In this document: positions 1 through 10,700 of the stretch, piece after piece
Layout of the letters: each line of letters begins with the position of its first letter
Position numbering within the stretch: position 1 is the first letter of the stretch
Assembly: GCF_000797445.1 (NCBI RefSeq)
Contig: NZ_JSWF01000029.1
Coordinates: forward strand, 62,001 to 126,000
Direction: 5' to 3'
Source of the DNA: Lacinutrix jangbogonensis
GTDB lineage: Bacteria > Bacteroidota > Bacteroidia > Flavobacteriales > Flavobacteriaceae
DNA: 64,000 nucleotides
Notes under the pieces: generated by a model
What the model was told of the DNA's origin: nothing
Database searches by the model: none
What the model saw: the letters and a program-made list of their open reading frames with translations, nothing else
Translations under genes and position numbers: made by a program

Positions 1-86
1 AATTTTGAATTGTTATCAAAGCGATATTTCCGCCTATACTGAAACACATTTAGTATGAACACGAAAATGAAAAGAAAAAATTTTCA

Positions 87-1088
87 ATGAGCAAAAAATT
101 AAAATACACTGTTTTTGGATCTGGGAGTTGGGCAACAGCAATTGTAAAAATGCTATGTGAAAACCAAGAAAAAGTGGGTTGGTACATGAGAAGTGTTTAT
201 ACAAAAGAACACTTACTAAAAGAGCAACACAACCCTACATATTTAAGTTCGGTAGAATTTAATTTAGAACAACTTCATATTAGTAACGACATAAATGAAA
301 TGGTTACTTATGCCGATGTTTTAATATTTGTAATCCCATCTGCCTTTATTGGTGATGAACTTAAAAAACTCAATGTAGCGCTTAAAGGTAAATTTGTGGT
401 AAGTGCTGTTAAAGGTATTATTCCAGAAACAGGATTGCTTTTAGGTGAGCATTTTCACGAGAATTATAATGTGCCTTTCGAAAACATTGGTGTAATTGCT
501 GGACCTTGCCATGCTGAAGAAGTTGCGCTAGAAAGGCTGTCTTATCTCACTATTTCTTGCGCAGATCCTATTAAAGCACAAGCGGTTGCAGATGCGTTGG
601 CTAGCGACTATATTAAAACTAAAATTAGTGACGATATTATTGGTACAGAATACGCCGTAATGCTTAAAAATATTTATGCTATTGCAGCCGGAATTGCCCA
701 TGGATTGGGTTATGGCGATAATTTTCAAAGCGTTTTGATGAGTAATGCGATTCGAGAAATGAATCGTTTTATTAAGAAAAGACATAAAATGAAACGTAAC
801 ATAAACAACTCTGCATATTTAGGAGATTTACTGGTTACTGGTTATTCTGTATTTTCTAGAAACCGTATGTTTGGAAACATGATAGGTAAAGGTTACACTG
901 TGAAATCTGCACAAATGGAAATGAGCATGGTTGCCGAAGGTTACTATGCAACAAAAAGTGCATTTTTATTGAACGAAAAAAAGGAAAAGCAAACTAAAAC
1001 ACCAATTATAGATGCTGTTTATGCCATTTTATATAATGGTGAAAACGCAAAAAAGGTGTTTAAGAAACTGACTGATGCATTAGATTGA
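87..1088 (+). CDS. gpsA: NAD(P)-dependent glycerol-3-phosphate dehydrogenase
   Basis: Cytosolic enzyme that reduces dihydroxyacetone phosphate to sn-glycerol-3-phosphate, the backbone precursor for phospholipids. The 333-residue length is normal for the family. The N-terminal dinucleotide-binding loop GSGSWATA lies at residues 11-18. The AGPCHAEEV motif is near residue 138 and the catalytic-Lys motif MLKNIYAIAAG near residue 192, followed by the substrate-binding GxxxSRNRxFG-type stretch (FSRNRMFG) near residue 256. The ATG at 87 sits directly before the Rossmann strand, so no other start is needed. No Shine-Dalgarno sequence is visible, as is usual in this phylum. The gene stands alone: a repeat-rich spacer follows and the next genes are on the other strand. 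Confidence 0.95.
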   Translation: MSKKLKYTVFGSGSWATAIVKMLCENQEKVGWYMRSVYTKEHLLKEQHNPTYLSSVEFNLEQLHISNDINEMVTYADVLIFVIPSAFIGDELKKLNVALKGKFVVSAVKGIIPETGLLLGEHFHENYNVPFENIGVIAGPCHAEEVALERLSYLTISCADPIKAQAVADALASDYIKTKISDDIIGTEYAVMLKNIYAIAAGIAHGLGYGDNFQSVLMSNAIREMNRFIKKRHKMKRNINNSAYLGDLLVTGYSVFSRNRMFGNMIGKGYTVKSAQMEMSMVAEGYYATKSAFLLNEKKEKQTKTPIIDAVYAILYNGENAKKVFKKLTDALD

Positions 1089-1100
1089 TTCTATTTGGTC

Positions 1101-1303
1101 ATTGCGAAGCTAACTTTTTGACAGCTGTGATAATCTTATAAATTTAGTAATAATTATAACGTTACCATAAGGGTCGCGCTTTCGGCAGTCGCTCACGGTG
1201 AGGAGCTTCAACAAAGCCTCAATCCCTAACACACTTGTTTACTTACATAAGTATCTGCCTAAAAAGTATTCTCTATTTATTAAGAGATTTTTGTCTTCGC
1301 AAT
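1101..1303. repeat. degenerate dispersed repeat with 9-bp terminal inverted repeat
   Basis: Most of the 379-base spacer after gpsA. A perfect 9-bp inverted repeat, ATTGCGAAG at 1101-1109 and CTTCGCAAT at 1295-1303, brackets about 200 bases with no gene. Inside, GGGTCGCGCTTTCGGCAG (near 1168-1185) looks like a piece of the GC-richer palindromic elements scattered in flavobacterial genomes. That resemblance is from memory and is unproven. It could be a small MITE-like unit or simply layered remnants. Confidence 0.4.
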
Positions 1304-1370
1304 AATTTGGTTGCTTCACCAAAACACCACGCGCTTCCGTTAAGGGTAAAAAACCCAAAAGAATGTTTTA
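1301..1370 (-). pseudogene. C-terminal remnant of the 11603-11998 gene family
   Basis: On the minus strand this stretch reads LPLTEARGVLVK (codons between about 1349 and 1314). The protein encoded at 11603-11998 ends LPLMEARGVLVK. DNA similarity continues past the stop-codon position: both copies have AATAATTTGG next to it. In this copy the TAG stop is changed to CAA, and no open frame continues upstream beyond about 20 codons. It therefore looks like the decayed tail of a second copy of that gene. The similarity is visible directly; the duplication is inferred. Confidence 0.5.
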
Positions 1371-1467
1371 AAAACTGGTACACAAGTTAGATTGACTATA
1401 ATTATTTAGTGCTATTGATTTAAAAAAGCTCAAGCCAAATACTTGTAGAATTATAATTTACAAAAAT

Positions 1468-2208
1468 CTAATATAGTTTAAAGACCTGCTTAAAACTGTC
1501 TTTATAGGCACCTCCCAAAGGAATTTTTGATTCCTTAATTTCTATGCTAGAACCATCAAAGCGATCTATATAATTTTTATTAACCACGTAAGATCTGTGC
1601 ACTCTTATAAAAACGTTTTTAGCCAAGGGCTCTATGAATTCTACTAGAGACATTCTAAGTGTAAATTTTCTTTTTTTTGTAAAAACATCAATATGCTTTA
1701 AGTCAGACTTTATATACATAATGTCATCAATATCTATTTTTTCGTAACTATTATTCACCTTAAAGTAAACAATTTTGTGTTCTCCACTTTCAGCAATTGG
1801 TGACACTTCTCTATTCACATGCATTTGTGATGCGTTAAAGTTTTTAATAGCTAATTCAATAGCCGTATAAATATCGTGCTTTTGAAAAGGTTTAACCAAA
1901 TACCCAAATGGTTTTGTGTCTACAGCTTCCTTTACGGTTGCTTTATCACTATTCGCAGTTAAGAATAAAAAGGGTAAGCCATAATACTCTTGTATTTTTT
2001 TAGCAACCCAAATCCCGTTCTTTTGTCCTTGAATATTTATGTCTATAATAGCAAAATCAGTTTTCTTTTCATCCAATATATCTATAGCATCTAAGGCGTT
2101 TTTTACTATAGCAACAACATCATGTCCCAAGGCTTTAAGGTAATCTCTAAGTGTGTCGGCTGTAATAAATTCATCCTCAACGATTAGTATTTTTAAGCAA
2201 TCGTCCAT
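1468..2208 (-). CDS. LytTR-family response regulator
   Basis: Two-component response regulator of 246 residues. The N-terminal receiver domain (about residues 5-125) has the acidic pair E11/D12, the phospho-acceptor D56 in the AIIDINIQG strand, a Thr in FLTANSD, and the conserved Lys in YLVKPF. The C-terminal half (about 145-246) is a LytTR DNA-binding domain, with motifs like SDLKHIDVFT and FIRVHRSYVVNK. It follows the sensor kinase gene by 5 bases on the same strand, so the two form an operon and a probable cognate pair. Target genes are unknown. Proteins of this type in Bacteroidota often control exopolysaccharide or surface genes, but nothing here proves that. Confidence 0.9.
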   Translation of the reverse strand: MDDCLKILIVEDEFITADTLRDYLKALGHDVVAIVKNALDAIDILDEKKTDFAIIDINIQGQKNGIWVAKKIQEYYGLPFLFLTANSDKATVKEAVDTKPFGYLVKPFQKHDIYTAIELAIKNFNASQMHVNREVSPIAESGEHKIVYFKVNNSYEKIDIDDIMYIKSDLKHIDVFTKKRKFTLRMSLVEFIEPLAKNVFIRVHRSYVVNKNYIDRFDGSSIEIKESKIPLGGAYKDSFKQVFKLY

Positions 2209-2213
2209 CTTGT

Positions 2214-4232
2214 TTATTTTAAATTTTTTGAAAACGTAATACCTACTTTCGTTCCTGATTTACTTGATGTGTAATTTAAGTCACCATTTAGTTGCCAAGT
2301 TAATCCCTTTATTAAACTATACCCTAAAGATGTTTTAGTAATTGTATTAAAGTTTTCAGGAAGCCCTAAACCATCATCCTCTAGTATCAATTCTAATTGG
2401 CCATTATCCAATAGGTTTAAATTCAAAGAAAAATTGCCCTCTAATCTCCCTTTAAAGGCATATTTATAAATATTTGTAACGAGTTCTGTTATTATTAATC
2501 CATAAGGAATGGCTACATCTACATTCACCAATGTTTTAGTGGCGTTGATTGTATAATTTATCGTTTTGTCTTCAGTTTTATAAGAACTTGAGATACTTCT
2601 TATCAAAGTATTCGAATAAAATTCAAGATCTATAGCGTCTAATGAATCATTTTCATACAACAATTGATGGATAATAGACATAGACTGAATCCTGTCCTTG
2701 CCTTGTGACATAACTTTTTGCACCTCTTCACTTTCTGAAATAAGACCTTGTTTGTTTAATAATCCTGAAATAATTTGCAAATTATTCTTTACACGATGAT
2801 GCACCTCTTTTAATAAAAGTTCCTTTTCATGCAAATTTGTATTTAAGGCACCTTTTTGTGCATTAATTAACTTGTTTTTATTTCTTATTTTACTATTAAA
2901 AAGAACAATAACTATGATGATAACTACTAAAAATGAAAACAGAAATACCAATATTAAGCGTTCTTCTTTAGCACTCTTTAACAATAATTTTTGTGCTCTA
3001 ATTGCTCTATCTTTCTCTTCAGTATTAAAAAGCGCTAATGCTATTTCGGTTTTTGTGTTATTCTTTTCTGAAATAATAGAATCTTCACGACGTTCAAATT
3101 TAGTTTTTAATGCAATACCTTTTTCTAAGTTACCCATAGCCAAATAATTTTGACTTTGTAAAGACAAGTTTTTTAGGTAATTAGACTCATTGTAATATCT
3201 ATCTATTTTATACTCAGCCTTTTTTAAATACGTATTTGCCTCGGCATATTCACCAATTATAAAATACAACTCTCCCATGGAGTTATAACGGTTTGACACA
3301 TAAGCAGAATCACTAGAACGCAATTGCAGTTCTATTTCTTTTTTTAGAAAAGGAATAATATTTTTGGGTGCGGACTCAAAGTAGTTTACTCTAGCAATAT
3401 TAGTTTCAATATTGGCTTTAAAAAAAACCTTGTAGTCTTTATTCCAAGATTCAGACTCTGATTTCTCATCACTAATAAGTGATATCGCGTGGTTATAATA
3501 AAACAAAGCACTGTCTTGTTGATGTAATTTAGAAAAGGCCTGACCTATGTTATTATGTAAACTCGATTTAAAAATATGCCGATCCGTCTGCTTTAAATCT
3601 TCAAAAGCCATTTTCCATTTCTCAATTGCCTCTTTGTATTGTTTGCTCTCAAAGTAAGCAAAAGCGATGTCGCTATTTACATTTAAATTGCCTCCATCTT
3701 GAATGTTGAGTGCTTTTCGTATAGCATAAAACTTGGGAATGTTTCTAATATATTCTGTGTACATACCCATTTCAGGATACTGTGTTGTTAAATAATAAAG
3801 TATTTTATGCTTTAACTCTGGAGTAATGTTGTAATCTCCATCTAAAATAGAATTGGATACAATAATACTTTCTTTCTTTCTAAAATAATAATAAAAATAT
3901 TGTGTAAATTTAATTTCTAATAAAAACGAAATGTCGCCTGATCTATTTTTTAAAGCGTACGTTATAGACTCCTCTAAATAGGGTAGTATTCTTTTTGGAA
4001 GCTTATCATTTAAAAAAAATGTAGCTATCGCTGTCTTATTACTTTCTGTGCTCTTATAAAGGTCTATTAACACATTGTAACGCTTTTTACTATTAGGCTC
4101 TAATTGATCTATTTTGTTAAGTACGTTATTGTAATCGTTTTGCCCAATAGACGCCGTGTAATAACTCATACAAATGAGAGTTATTAAAATTTTAAAAGTC
4201 AAAAATTTTTGCAAACAAAGCTTTAACATCAA
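2214..4232 (-). CDS. TPR-containing sensor histidine kinase (HisKA_2 type)
   Basis: Membrane sensor kinase of 672 residues. It has an N-terminal signal or anchor segment (residues about 8-27), then a long helical TPR-like region (about 60-400, with motifs such as SDIAFAYFESKQYKEAIEKW). A single membrane span follows near 428-448, then the HisKA_2 dimerisation motif EVHHRVKNNLQ, with phospho-acceptor His 478 or 479. The C-terminal HATPase domain shows an N-box-like segment (LIITELVTNIYKYAF) and G-box DDGLGLPENF. The TPR part should lie outside the cytoplasm and sense an unknown signal or protein partner. It heads a two-gene operon with the LytTR regulator and is divergent from the giant surface-protein gene. 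Confidence 0.9.
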   Translation of the reverse strand: MMLKLCLQKFLTFKILITLICMSYYTASIGQNDYNNVLNKIDQLEPNSKKRYNVLIDLYKSTESNKTAIATFFLNDKLPKRILPYLEESITYALKNRSGDISFLLEIKFTQYFYYYFRKKESIIVSNSILDGDYNITPELKHKILYYLTTQYPEMGMYTEYIRNIPKFYAIRKALNIQDGGNLNVNSDIAFAYFESKQYKEAIEKWKMAFEDLKQTDRHIFKSSLHNNIGQAFSKLHQQDSALFYYNHAISLISDEKSESESWNKDYKVFFKANIETNIARVNYFESAPKNIIPFLKKEIELQLRSSDSAYVSNRYNSMGELYFIIGEYAEANTYLKKAEYKIDRYYNESNYLKNLSLQSQNYLAMGNLEKGIALKTKFERREDSIISEKNNTKTEIALALFNTEEKDRAIRAQKLLLKSAKEERLILVFLFSFLVVIIIVIVLFNSKIRNKNKLINAQKGALNTNLHEKELLLKEVHHRVKNNLQIISGLLNKQGLISESEEVQKVMSQGKDRIQSMSIIHQLLYENDSLDAIDLEFYSNTLIRSISSSYKTEDKTINYTINATKTLVNVDVAIPYGLIITELVTNIYKYAFKGRLEGNFSLNLNLLDNGQLELILEDDGLGLPENFNTITKTSLGYSLIKGLTWQLNGDLNYTSSKSGTKVGITFSKNLK

Positions 4233-4655
4233 AGTAGAACTAGTAAATTTAAATTATAACCTATTCAAATAGAACGCTTTTTATTCTAAACTCAAAAGAT
4301 ATGGAATTAAGCTTATATTATTGGGTATTAAATAGAGGTCTTACGGTATGTAATTATTTTAAACTCTATTTGACAAAAAATGTGAAGACATTTTTAAAGA
4401 TTTTTCACACAAGAAATTTCATACCTCTAAAAACAGTTTTCATACCCATTTTTTTCTAATTCATTCCTCTTGTTCTTATTTTTGGATTTTATACAGTAAT
4501 GTTGCATTGCTAAAAAATCATTAATACTATAACGCTCAAATAAACGAAAATGAGCCTTTTTCTATAACTATTGCTCACCAAAAGATAAAATTCTTGTGCT
4601 CTTGAGTTTTCTCTTATGAAATGGTAAACGCTACTAATTAACAATAACTATTATT
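4233..4655. other. divergent promoter spacer
   Basis: 423 bases between the sensor kinase (minus) and the giant HYR protein (plus). It is AT-rich, with no open frame of note, no RNA gene and no clear repeat. It must hold the promoters of both transcription units. I could not pick a convincing TTG/TAnnTTTG pair by eye. Confidence 0.5.
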
Positions 4656-4723
4656 ATGAAAAAAAAAACCTTAATTCTAAAAACACATTTCTAAAACAAC
4701 TCTTTCCCATAATACTATTATTA
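4656..4723 (+). other. out-of-frame start and signal-peptide coding leader (A10 tract)
   Basis: An ATG at 4656 followed by ten adenines (4659-4668) opens a 12-codon frame ending in TAA at 4692. The frame that runs on into the large gene is open from 4628. Between the A tract and 4723 it encodes a typical Sec leader: KKNLNSKNTFLKQ, then a hydrophobic run PIILLLLL. With 8 or 11 adenines instead of 10, the ATG would join this leader to the 2162-codon frame. No in-frame ATG exists for the large gene upstream of 4724. So the true gene very likely begins at 4656, and one base is missing or two are extra in this tract, or slippage restores it. Confidence 0.75.
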
Positions 4724-7700
4724 TTGGCTTTCAATTTTTCTTTTTCTATAACATCATATAAATCAGAAAATTGGAACACAGAAACGCTTCAATTCGGACT
4801 AAATCCATCTGGGTTAAGCTGCTTTACATTTAATGACAATACTCACACCTACAACAATTCAGGTCTTTATAAAGTTGAAATTGAGAATTTAAAACCATGC
4901 AGTGACTATGATCAAATTGTTTTAAGTGGTACGACAAGTCTTGCTGCTACACTTGATGTAACTTTAAATTATGCCAAGGCTACTATTATTGATACAGCAA
5001 CTATTTCTGGTACCTTTTCAAATGTAAGTGTACCAATAATTCAATGTCCAGCGAATATAACAGTAAATAATGATGCTGGAGACTGTGGCGCAATTGTAAC
5101 TTTTGCAGCTACTGAAACCACAGCTGTACCAGCTTCAACAATCACATATTCTATAGATCCAGGAAGTAGTTTTAATGTTGGAACAACAATAGTAACTGCA
5201 ACTGCTACAAGTGCTGGTGTTACGGACTCTTGTACATTTACTATTACTGTTAATGATAATGAAGATCCAGTTTTTACTTGCCCGCAAAATATTACGATAA
5301 ACACTAGTATAGGGGTTTGTGAGGCGTCAAATGTAGTATTGGTTCCACCTTTAGTAACAGACAATTGTACAACAGAAGTAACATTTTCTGGAGGTGTAGA
5401 TTTACCTCTATTTTTTATTGGAGAACGAGGCGGATTTTTTAGTAGTATAGATTCAGCTGGAAATAGACAAGTGGTTTCTAATATTGTAAATGCTGATGGT
5501 GTTGTATTTGTAAGTTCAACTAAAGCCGTCGTGTCTCGTTTCAGTAATACAGCTAACAATCTTGTTGAAGTAGATCTTACCAATGGTAATACAACACCTT
5601 TAGCTACTGTGAGTGGTATTATTCAAGGGATGAGTATTAATTTTGAAGGTAAAATATTGTTAGCTAATGAACTTTCAAAAAAAATTCAATTGTTAGATTT
5701 AGCAACCTCACAAATAACAGATATTGTTACGAGTCTTAATAAGCCAATTGATGTTGTAGAACTAAATGCGACTACTATTTTAATATCAGAATATAATTTG
5801 GGCACCATATTAAAGCATGATTTAAGCACAAATACTACAACTACATTATCAACTGGTTTTACAAATCCAACAGATATTTTTATTGAGGATGACGGAAATT
5901 TAATCGTTGCAGAAAATGGTGGTGCAGTCTCAAGAGTAAACACTGCTTCAGGTGTTAGGACAATTATGGCTAATATTGGTGGCGGTCCATATGGACCACA
6001 TGGAATAGCCAAAGATTATCAAAACAACATTTATGTTGCTGTTTATTCACAAAATAAAATAATAAAAATTGATGGCCTAACTAATGCTGTAACCGACTTT
6101 GCTACAGGATTTTCTTTACCAGTATTTATGGGTAGAAGTCCTTCAAACATATTCCCTATAGGCGATACTGTTATAACATGGACGGCAACGGATGCAGCTA
6201 ATAATACAGATACTTGCCAACAAACAATAACTGTTGTTGATAATGAAGCGCCGCAAATTTCTTGCCCAAGTAATATTAATGTTCCTGCTACAAGTGCAGC
6301 CGGTGCTGTGGTAACTTATACTACTCCTGTTGGTACAGATAATTGCAGTGCAACAACGCTTTTAACAGTAGGTTTAGCAAGCGGAAGTACGTTCCCAATT
6401 GGACAGACAACTGTAACTTATCAAGTTACGGATGCTTCTAACGTTACAGCAGATTGTTCTTTTACAGTTACTGTAAATGGTGCGGCACCAGTAATACAAT
6501 GTCCAACGAATATCTCAGTAAATAATGATACTGGTGACTGTGGCGCAATAGTAACTTTTGCCGCTACTGAAACTACAGCTTCTCCAGCTTCAACAATTAC
6601 ATATTCTATAGATCCAGGAAGTGCTTTTAATGTTGGAATAACAACAGTAACTGCAACTGCAACAAATATTGTTGGTATAGATTCATGTACATTTACTATT
6701 ACTGTTATTGATAATGAAGATCCAGTTGCAATATGTAAAAATAATGTGATTGTTGCTCTAGATGCCACAGGGCAAGCTACCATAACCGCTCTAGATATTG
6801 ATAATAATTCAACTGACAATTGCGGAATAGCAAGTAGGACTATCACAACTACTGAATTTGGATGTAACACTGCCAGCTATGCACTAGAATTAGATGGTTC
6901 TAATGACTTTCTTCAAATGCCAAATGGTATTGTAAATGGTTTAACAAACTTCACTTTTGAAACCTGGGTTGATTACACAGATAACGGAAATTGGACCAGA
7001 ATATTTGATATGGGTAATAACTCAACTGTAAATATGTTTCTTACTCCTAAAGCAGATTCAGGAAGACCAAGGCTTGCTATTACGACATCTGGAAATTTAG
7101 GGGAGCAAAGAATTGACTCAAATATTACTATGCCAACGGGCTGGAACCATATTGCAGTAACATTAGAGCAGGTTTCAGTGGGTAATGTTGTTGGGAAAAT
7201 GTTTATAAATGGTGTATTGGTTGGTGATAATACTAGTATGACACTAACGCCTAATGATTTAGGTAACACGGTTCAAAACTTACTAGGTAAATCTCAATAT
7301 GCAGATCCATATCTAAATGGAAAACTAGATGAAGTAAGAATTTGGAACGTGACTCGTACTCAGGCTCAGATTCAAGCATCATTAAATAATGCGCTTTCTG
7401 GTAATGAATTTGGTTTGTTTGTGTATTACAATTTCGAAGATGGCCCAGGTAGTACAATTGCCTTGGATAGTTCTCCATCTAATAATGATGCCACACTAAT
7501 AAATATGGATGTTAATACGGATTGGGTCACTCCAGGAGTTATTAATACGCTTGGCGTTGGGTCACATCCAATTACTTTAACTGTAACTGATAATAATGGG
7601 AAAACAGACACATGCACTACAACTATTACTGTAGTCGATCAAATTTTACCAACGGTGTCTTGCAAGAGTTTTACAGCTACATTAAATTCATCTGGCACAG

Positions 7701-10700
7701 TAGCAATTAACTTATCTGATGTCTTAGATTCCTATGATGACAATTGTGAGGTTGCAAGTGTAATTCTAAGTAAAAATTCATTTACTTGTAACGATTTAGG
7801 GAATAATTCAGTTACTATTACAGTAACAGATATAAGTGGTAATCTTGAAACTTGTACTGCCGTAGTCACTGTTGTTGATACTGAAGCTCCGCAAATTTCT
7901 TGTCCAAGTAATATTGATGTCGCTGCAACAAGTGTAGCCGGTGCGGTAGTAACTTATACTGCTCCTGTTGGGACAGATAATTGTACTGCAACAACACTGC
8001 TAACTGCAGGTTTAGCTAGCGGAAGTACGTTCCCAATTGGACAGACAACTGTAACTTATCAAGTTACGGATGCTAACACTACAGCAGATTGCTCATTTAC
8101 AGTTACTGTAAATGGAGTGGCTCCAGTGATACAATGTCCAGCGAATATTTTAGTAAATAATGATGCAGGCGACTGTGGCGCAATAGTAACTTTTGCAGCT
8201 ACTGAAACTACGGCTATACCAGCTTCAACAATTACATATTCTATAGCATCAGGAAGTAGTTTTGATGCTGGAACAATAATGGTAACCGCAACTGCAACAA
8301 GTACTAGTGGTACAGATACATGTACATTTAATGTTACCGTTATTGATAATGAAGCGCCTAGTATTACATGTGCTCAAAATATTACTGTAAATAACGATTC
8401 TGGACAATGTACAGCAGCTATAACTGTAATACCACCAACAGCAACTGATAATTGTCTTGAAAATTTTGGTAATGCTTTAAATTTTGATGGTAATAATGAT
8501 TATGTACTGGTTGCCAATCCTCAAGATTTTAATGTTGGGGCAACTACCGATTTTACACTTCAAGCAAAAATTAAAACTACTAGTCCAAGTGTGACTATAT
8601 TTTCAAAAATGACTCTTGGAGGATCCCCTACAGGCTACCAACTTTGGGTATTCGGTTCAAAATTTGTATTCGAATGGGCGAATGGATCAAGTATAGTCGC
8701 TGATTCACAAACAATAGTGAATGATGGAGAATATCATCATGTAGCAGCAGTAGTTTCAAGAAGCACCAACAACATGAAATTATATGTAGATGGTATTTTG
8801 AGTGCAGATATTACAAATACTAATTTTGGTAATAATATTGATAATAATGCAGATGTGTTTATAGGTCAAGAACGCACTTTAAGCTCAAATTTTCGTTGGT
8901 TAGGTGATTTAGATGAAATAGCATTCTTTAAATCAGTAAGAACAAGTGCACAAATATTAGCAAGTGCAAATTCATCACTTTCTGTATCCGAGCCAAACCT
9001 TACTGCGTATTGGAAATTTGATTCTGGAATACCAAATTCAAATAATACAGGTATCATAAATGCAGTTGATAGTAGTGGTAATAATCATTCAGGAGCCTTA
9101 ACTGATTTTGCATTAAATGGTACGTCTTCAAATTGGGTTAATGGCATTGTTTTAACTGTACCATTAATTAATAGTATTAATGGTACTTCTGTTGCCTCTG
9201 GCACCTATTCTGTTGGGCAAACTACTGTTACATGGACAGCAACAGATACAGCTGGTAACCCAGTTACCTGTAACCAAATAATTACAGTAATAGATAATGA
9301 ATCTCCGCAAATTTCTTGCCCAAATAATATAAATGTCGCTGCTACAAGTGCAGCTGGTGCTGTAGTAACTTACACTACACCTGTTGGTACAGATAATTGT
9401 ACTGCAACAACTATGTTAACTGCAGGTTTAGCAAGCGGAAGTTCTTTTCCTATTGGGGACACAACAGTAACATACCAAGTTACAGATGCAAACACTACAG
9501 CAGATTGCTCATTTACAGTTACTGTAAATGGAGTGGCACCAGTAATACAATGTCCAGCGAATATTTCAGTAAATAATGATGCTGGTACATGTGGTGCAAT
9601 AGTAACTTTTGCGGCTACAGAGACCACAGCTCTACCAGCTTCTACAATTACATATTCTATAGATCCAGGAAGTGCTTTTAATGTTGGAATAACAACTGTA
9701 ACCGCAACTGCTACAAGTGCTAGTGGTGTTGACACCTGTACATTTACTATCACTGTTATTGATACTGAAGCGCCGCAAATTTCTTGCCCAAGTAATATTA
9801 ATGTCGCTGCTACAAGTATAGCTGGTGCTGTGGTAACTTATACTGCTCCTGTTGGCACAGATAATTGTACTGCAACAACTATGTTAACTGCAGGTTTAGC
9901 AAGCGGAAGTACGTTCCTAATTGGAGACACAATAGTAACATACCAAGTTACGGATGCTTCTAACGTTACTGCAGATTGCTCATTTACAGTTACTGTAAAT
10001 GGAGTGGCTCCAGTAATACAATGTCCAGGAAATATAATAGTAAATAATGATGCAGGAGATTGTGGTGCAATAGTAACTTTTGCAGCTACAGAGACCACAG
10101 CTTTACCAGCTTCAACAATTACATATTCCTTAGCATCAGGAAGTGCTTTTGATGTTGGAATAACAACGGTAACCGCAACTGCTACAAGTGCTAGTGGTGT
10201 TGATACCTGTACATTTACTATCACTGTTATTGATACTGAAGCGCCGCAAATTTCTTGCCCAAGTAATATTAATGTTGCTGCAACAAGTGCAGCCGGTGCT
10301 GTGGTAACTTATACTGCTCCTGTTGGTACAGATAATTGCAATGCAACAACACTACAAACTGCAGGTTTAGCAAGCGGAAGTACTTTTCCTATTGGAGACA
10401 CAACAGTAACCTATCAAGTTACAGATGCTTCTAACGTTACTGCAGATTGCTCATTTACAGTTACTGTAAATGGAGTGGTACCGGTAATACAATGTCTAGC
10501 AGATATAACAGTAGATAATGATGGAGGTACGTGTGACGCAATAGTAACTTTTGTTGCTACTGAATCGACAGCTATACCAGCTTCAACGATTACCTATTCT
10601 ATAGATCCAGGAAGTAGTTTTAGTGTTGGAACTACAATGGTAACCGCAACTGCTACGAGTGCTAGTGGTACGGATACATGTACATTTAATGTAACAGTAA

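Noticed and set aside
1-42. Possible C-terminal tail of an upstream gene ending TGA at 40-42
   Set aside because: Only 13 codons, no recognisable motif, and it overlaps a degenerate palindrome (27-44).
1265-1293. Terminator for gpsA (TCTCT...AGAGA plus T run)
   Set aside because: Stem of only five pairs with a long AT loop, 180 bases past the stop; too weak.
5041-10224. Several long minus-strand open frames across the HYR gene
   Set aside because: They mirror the repeated coding sequence, have no start context or leader, and recur with the repeat; they are shadows.
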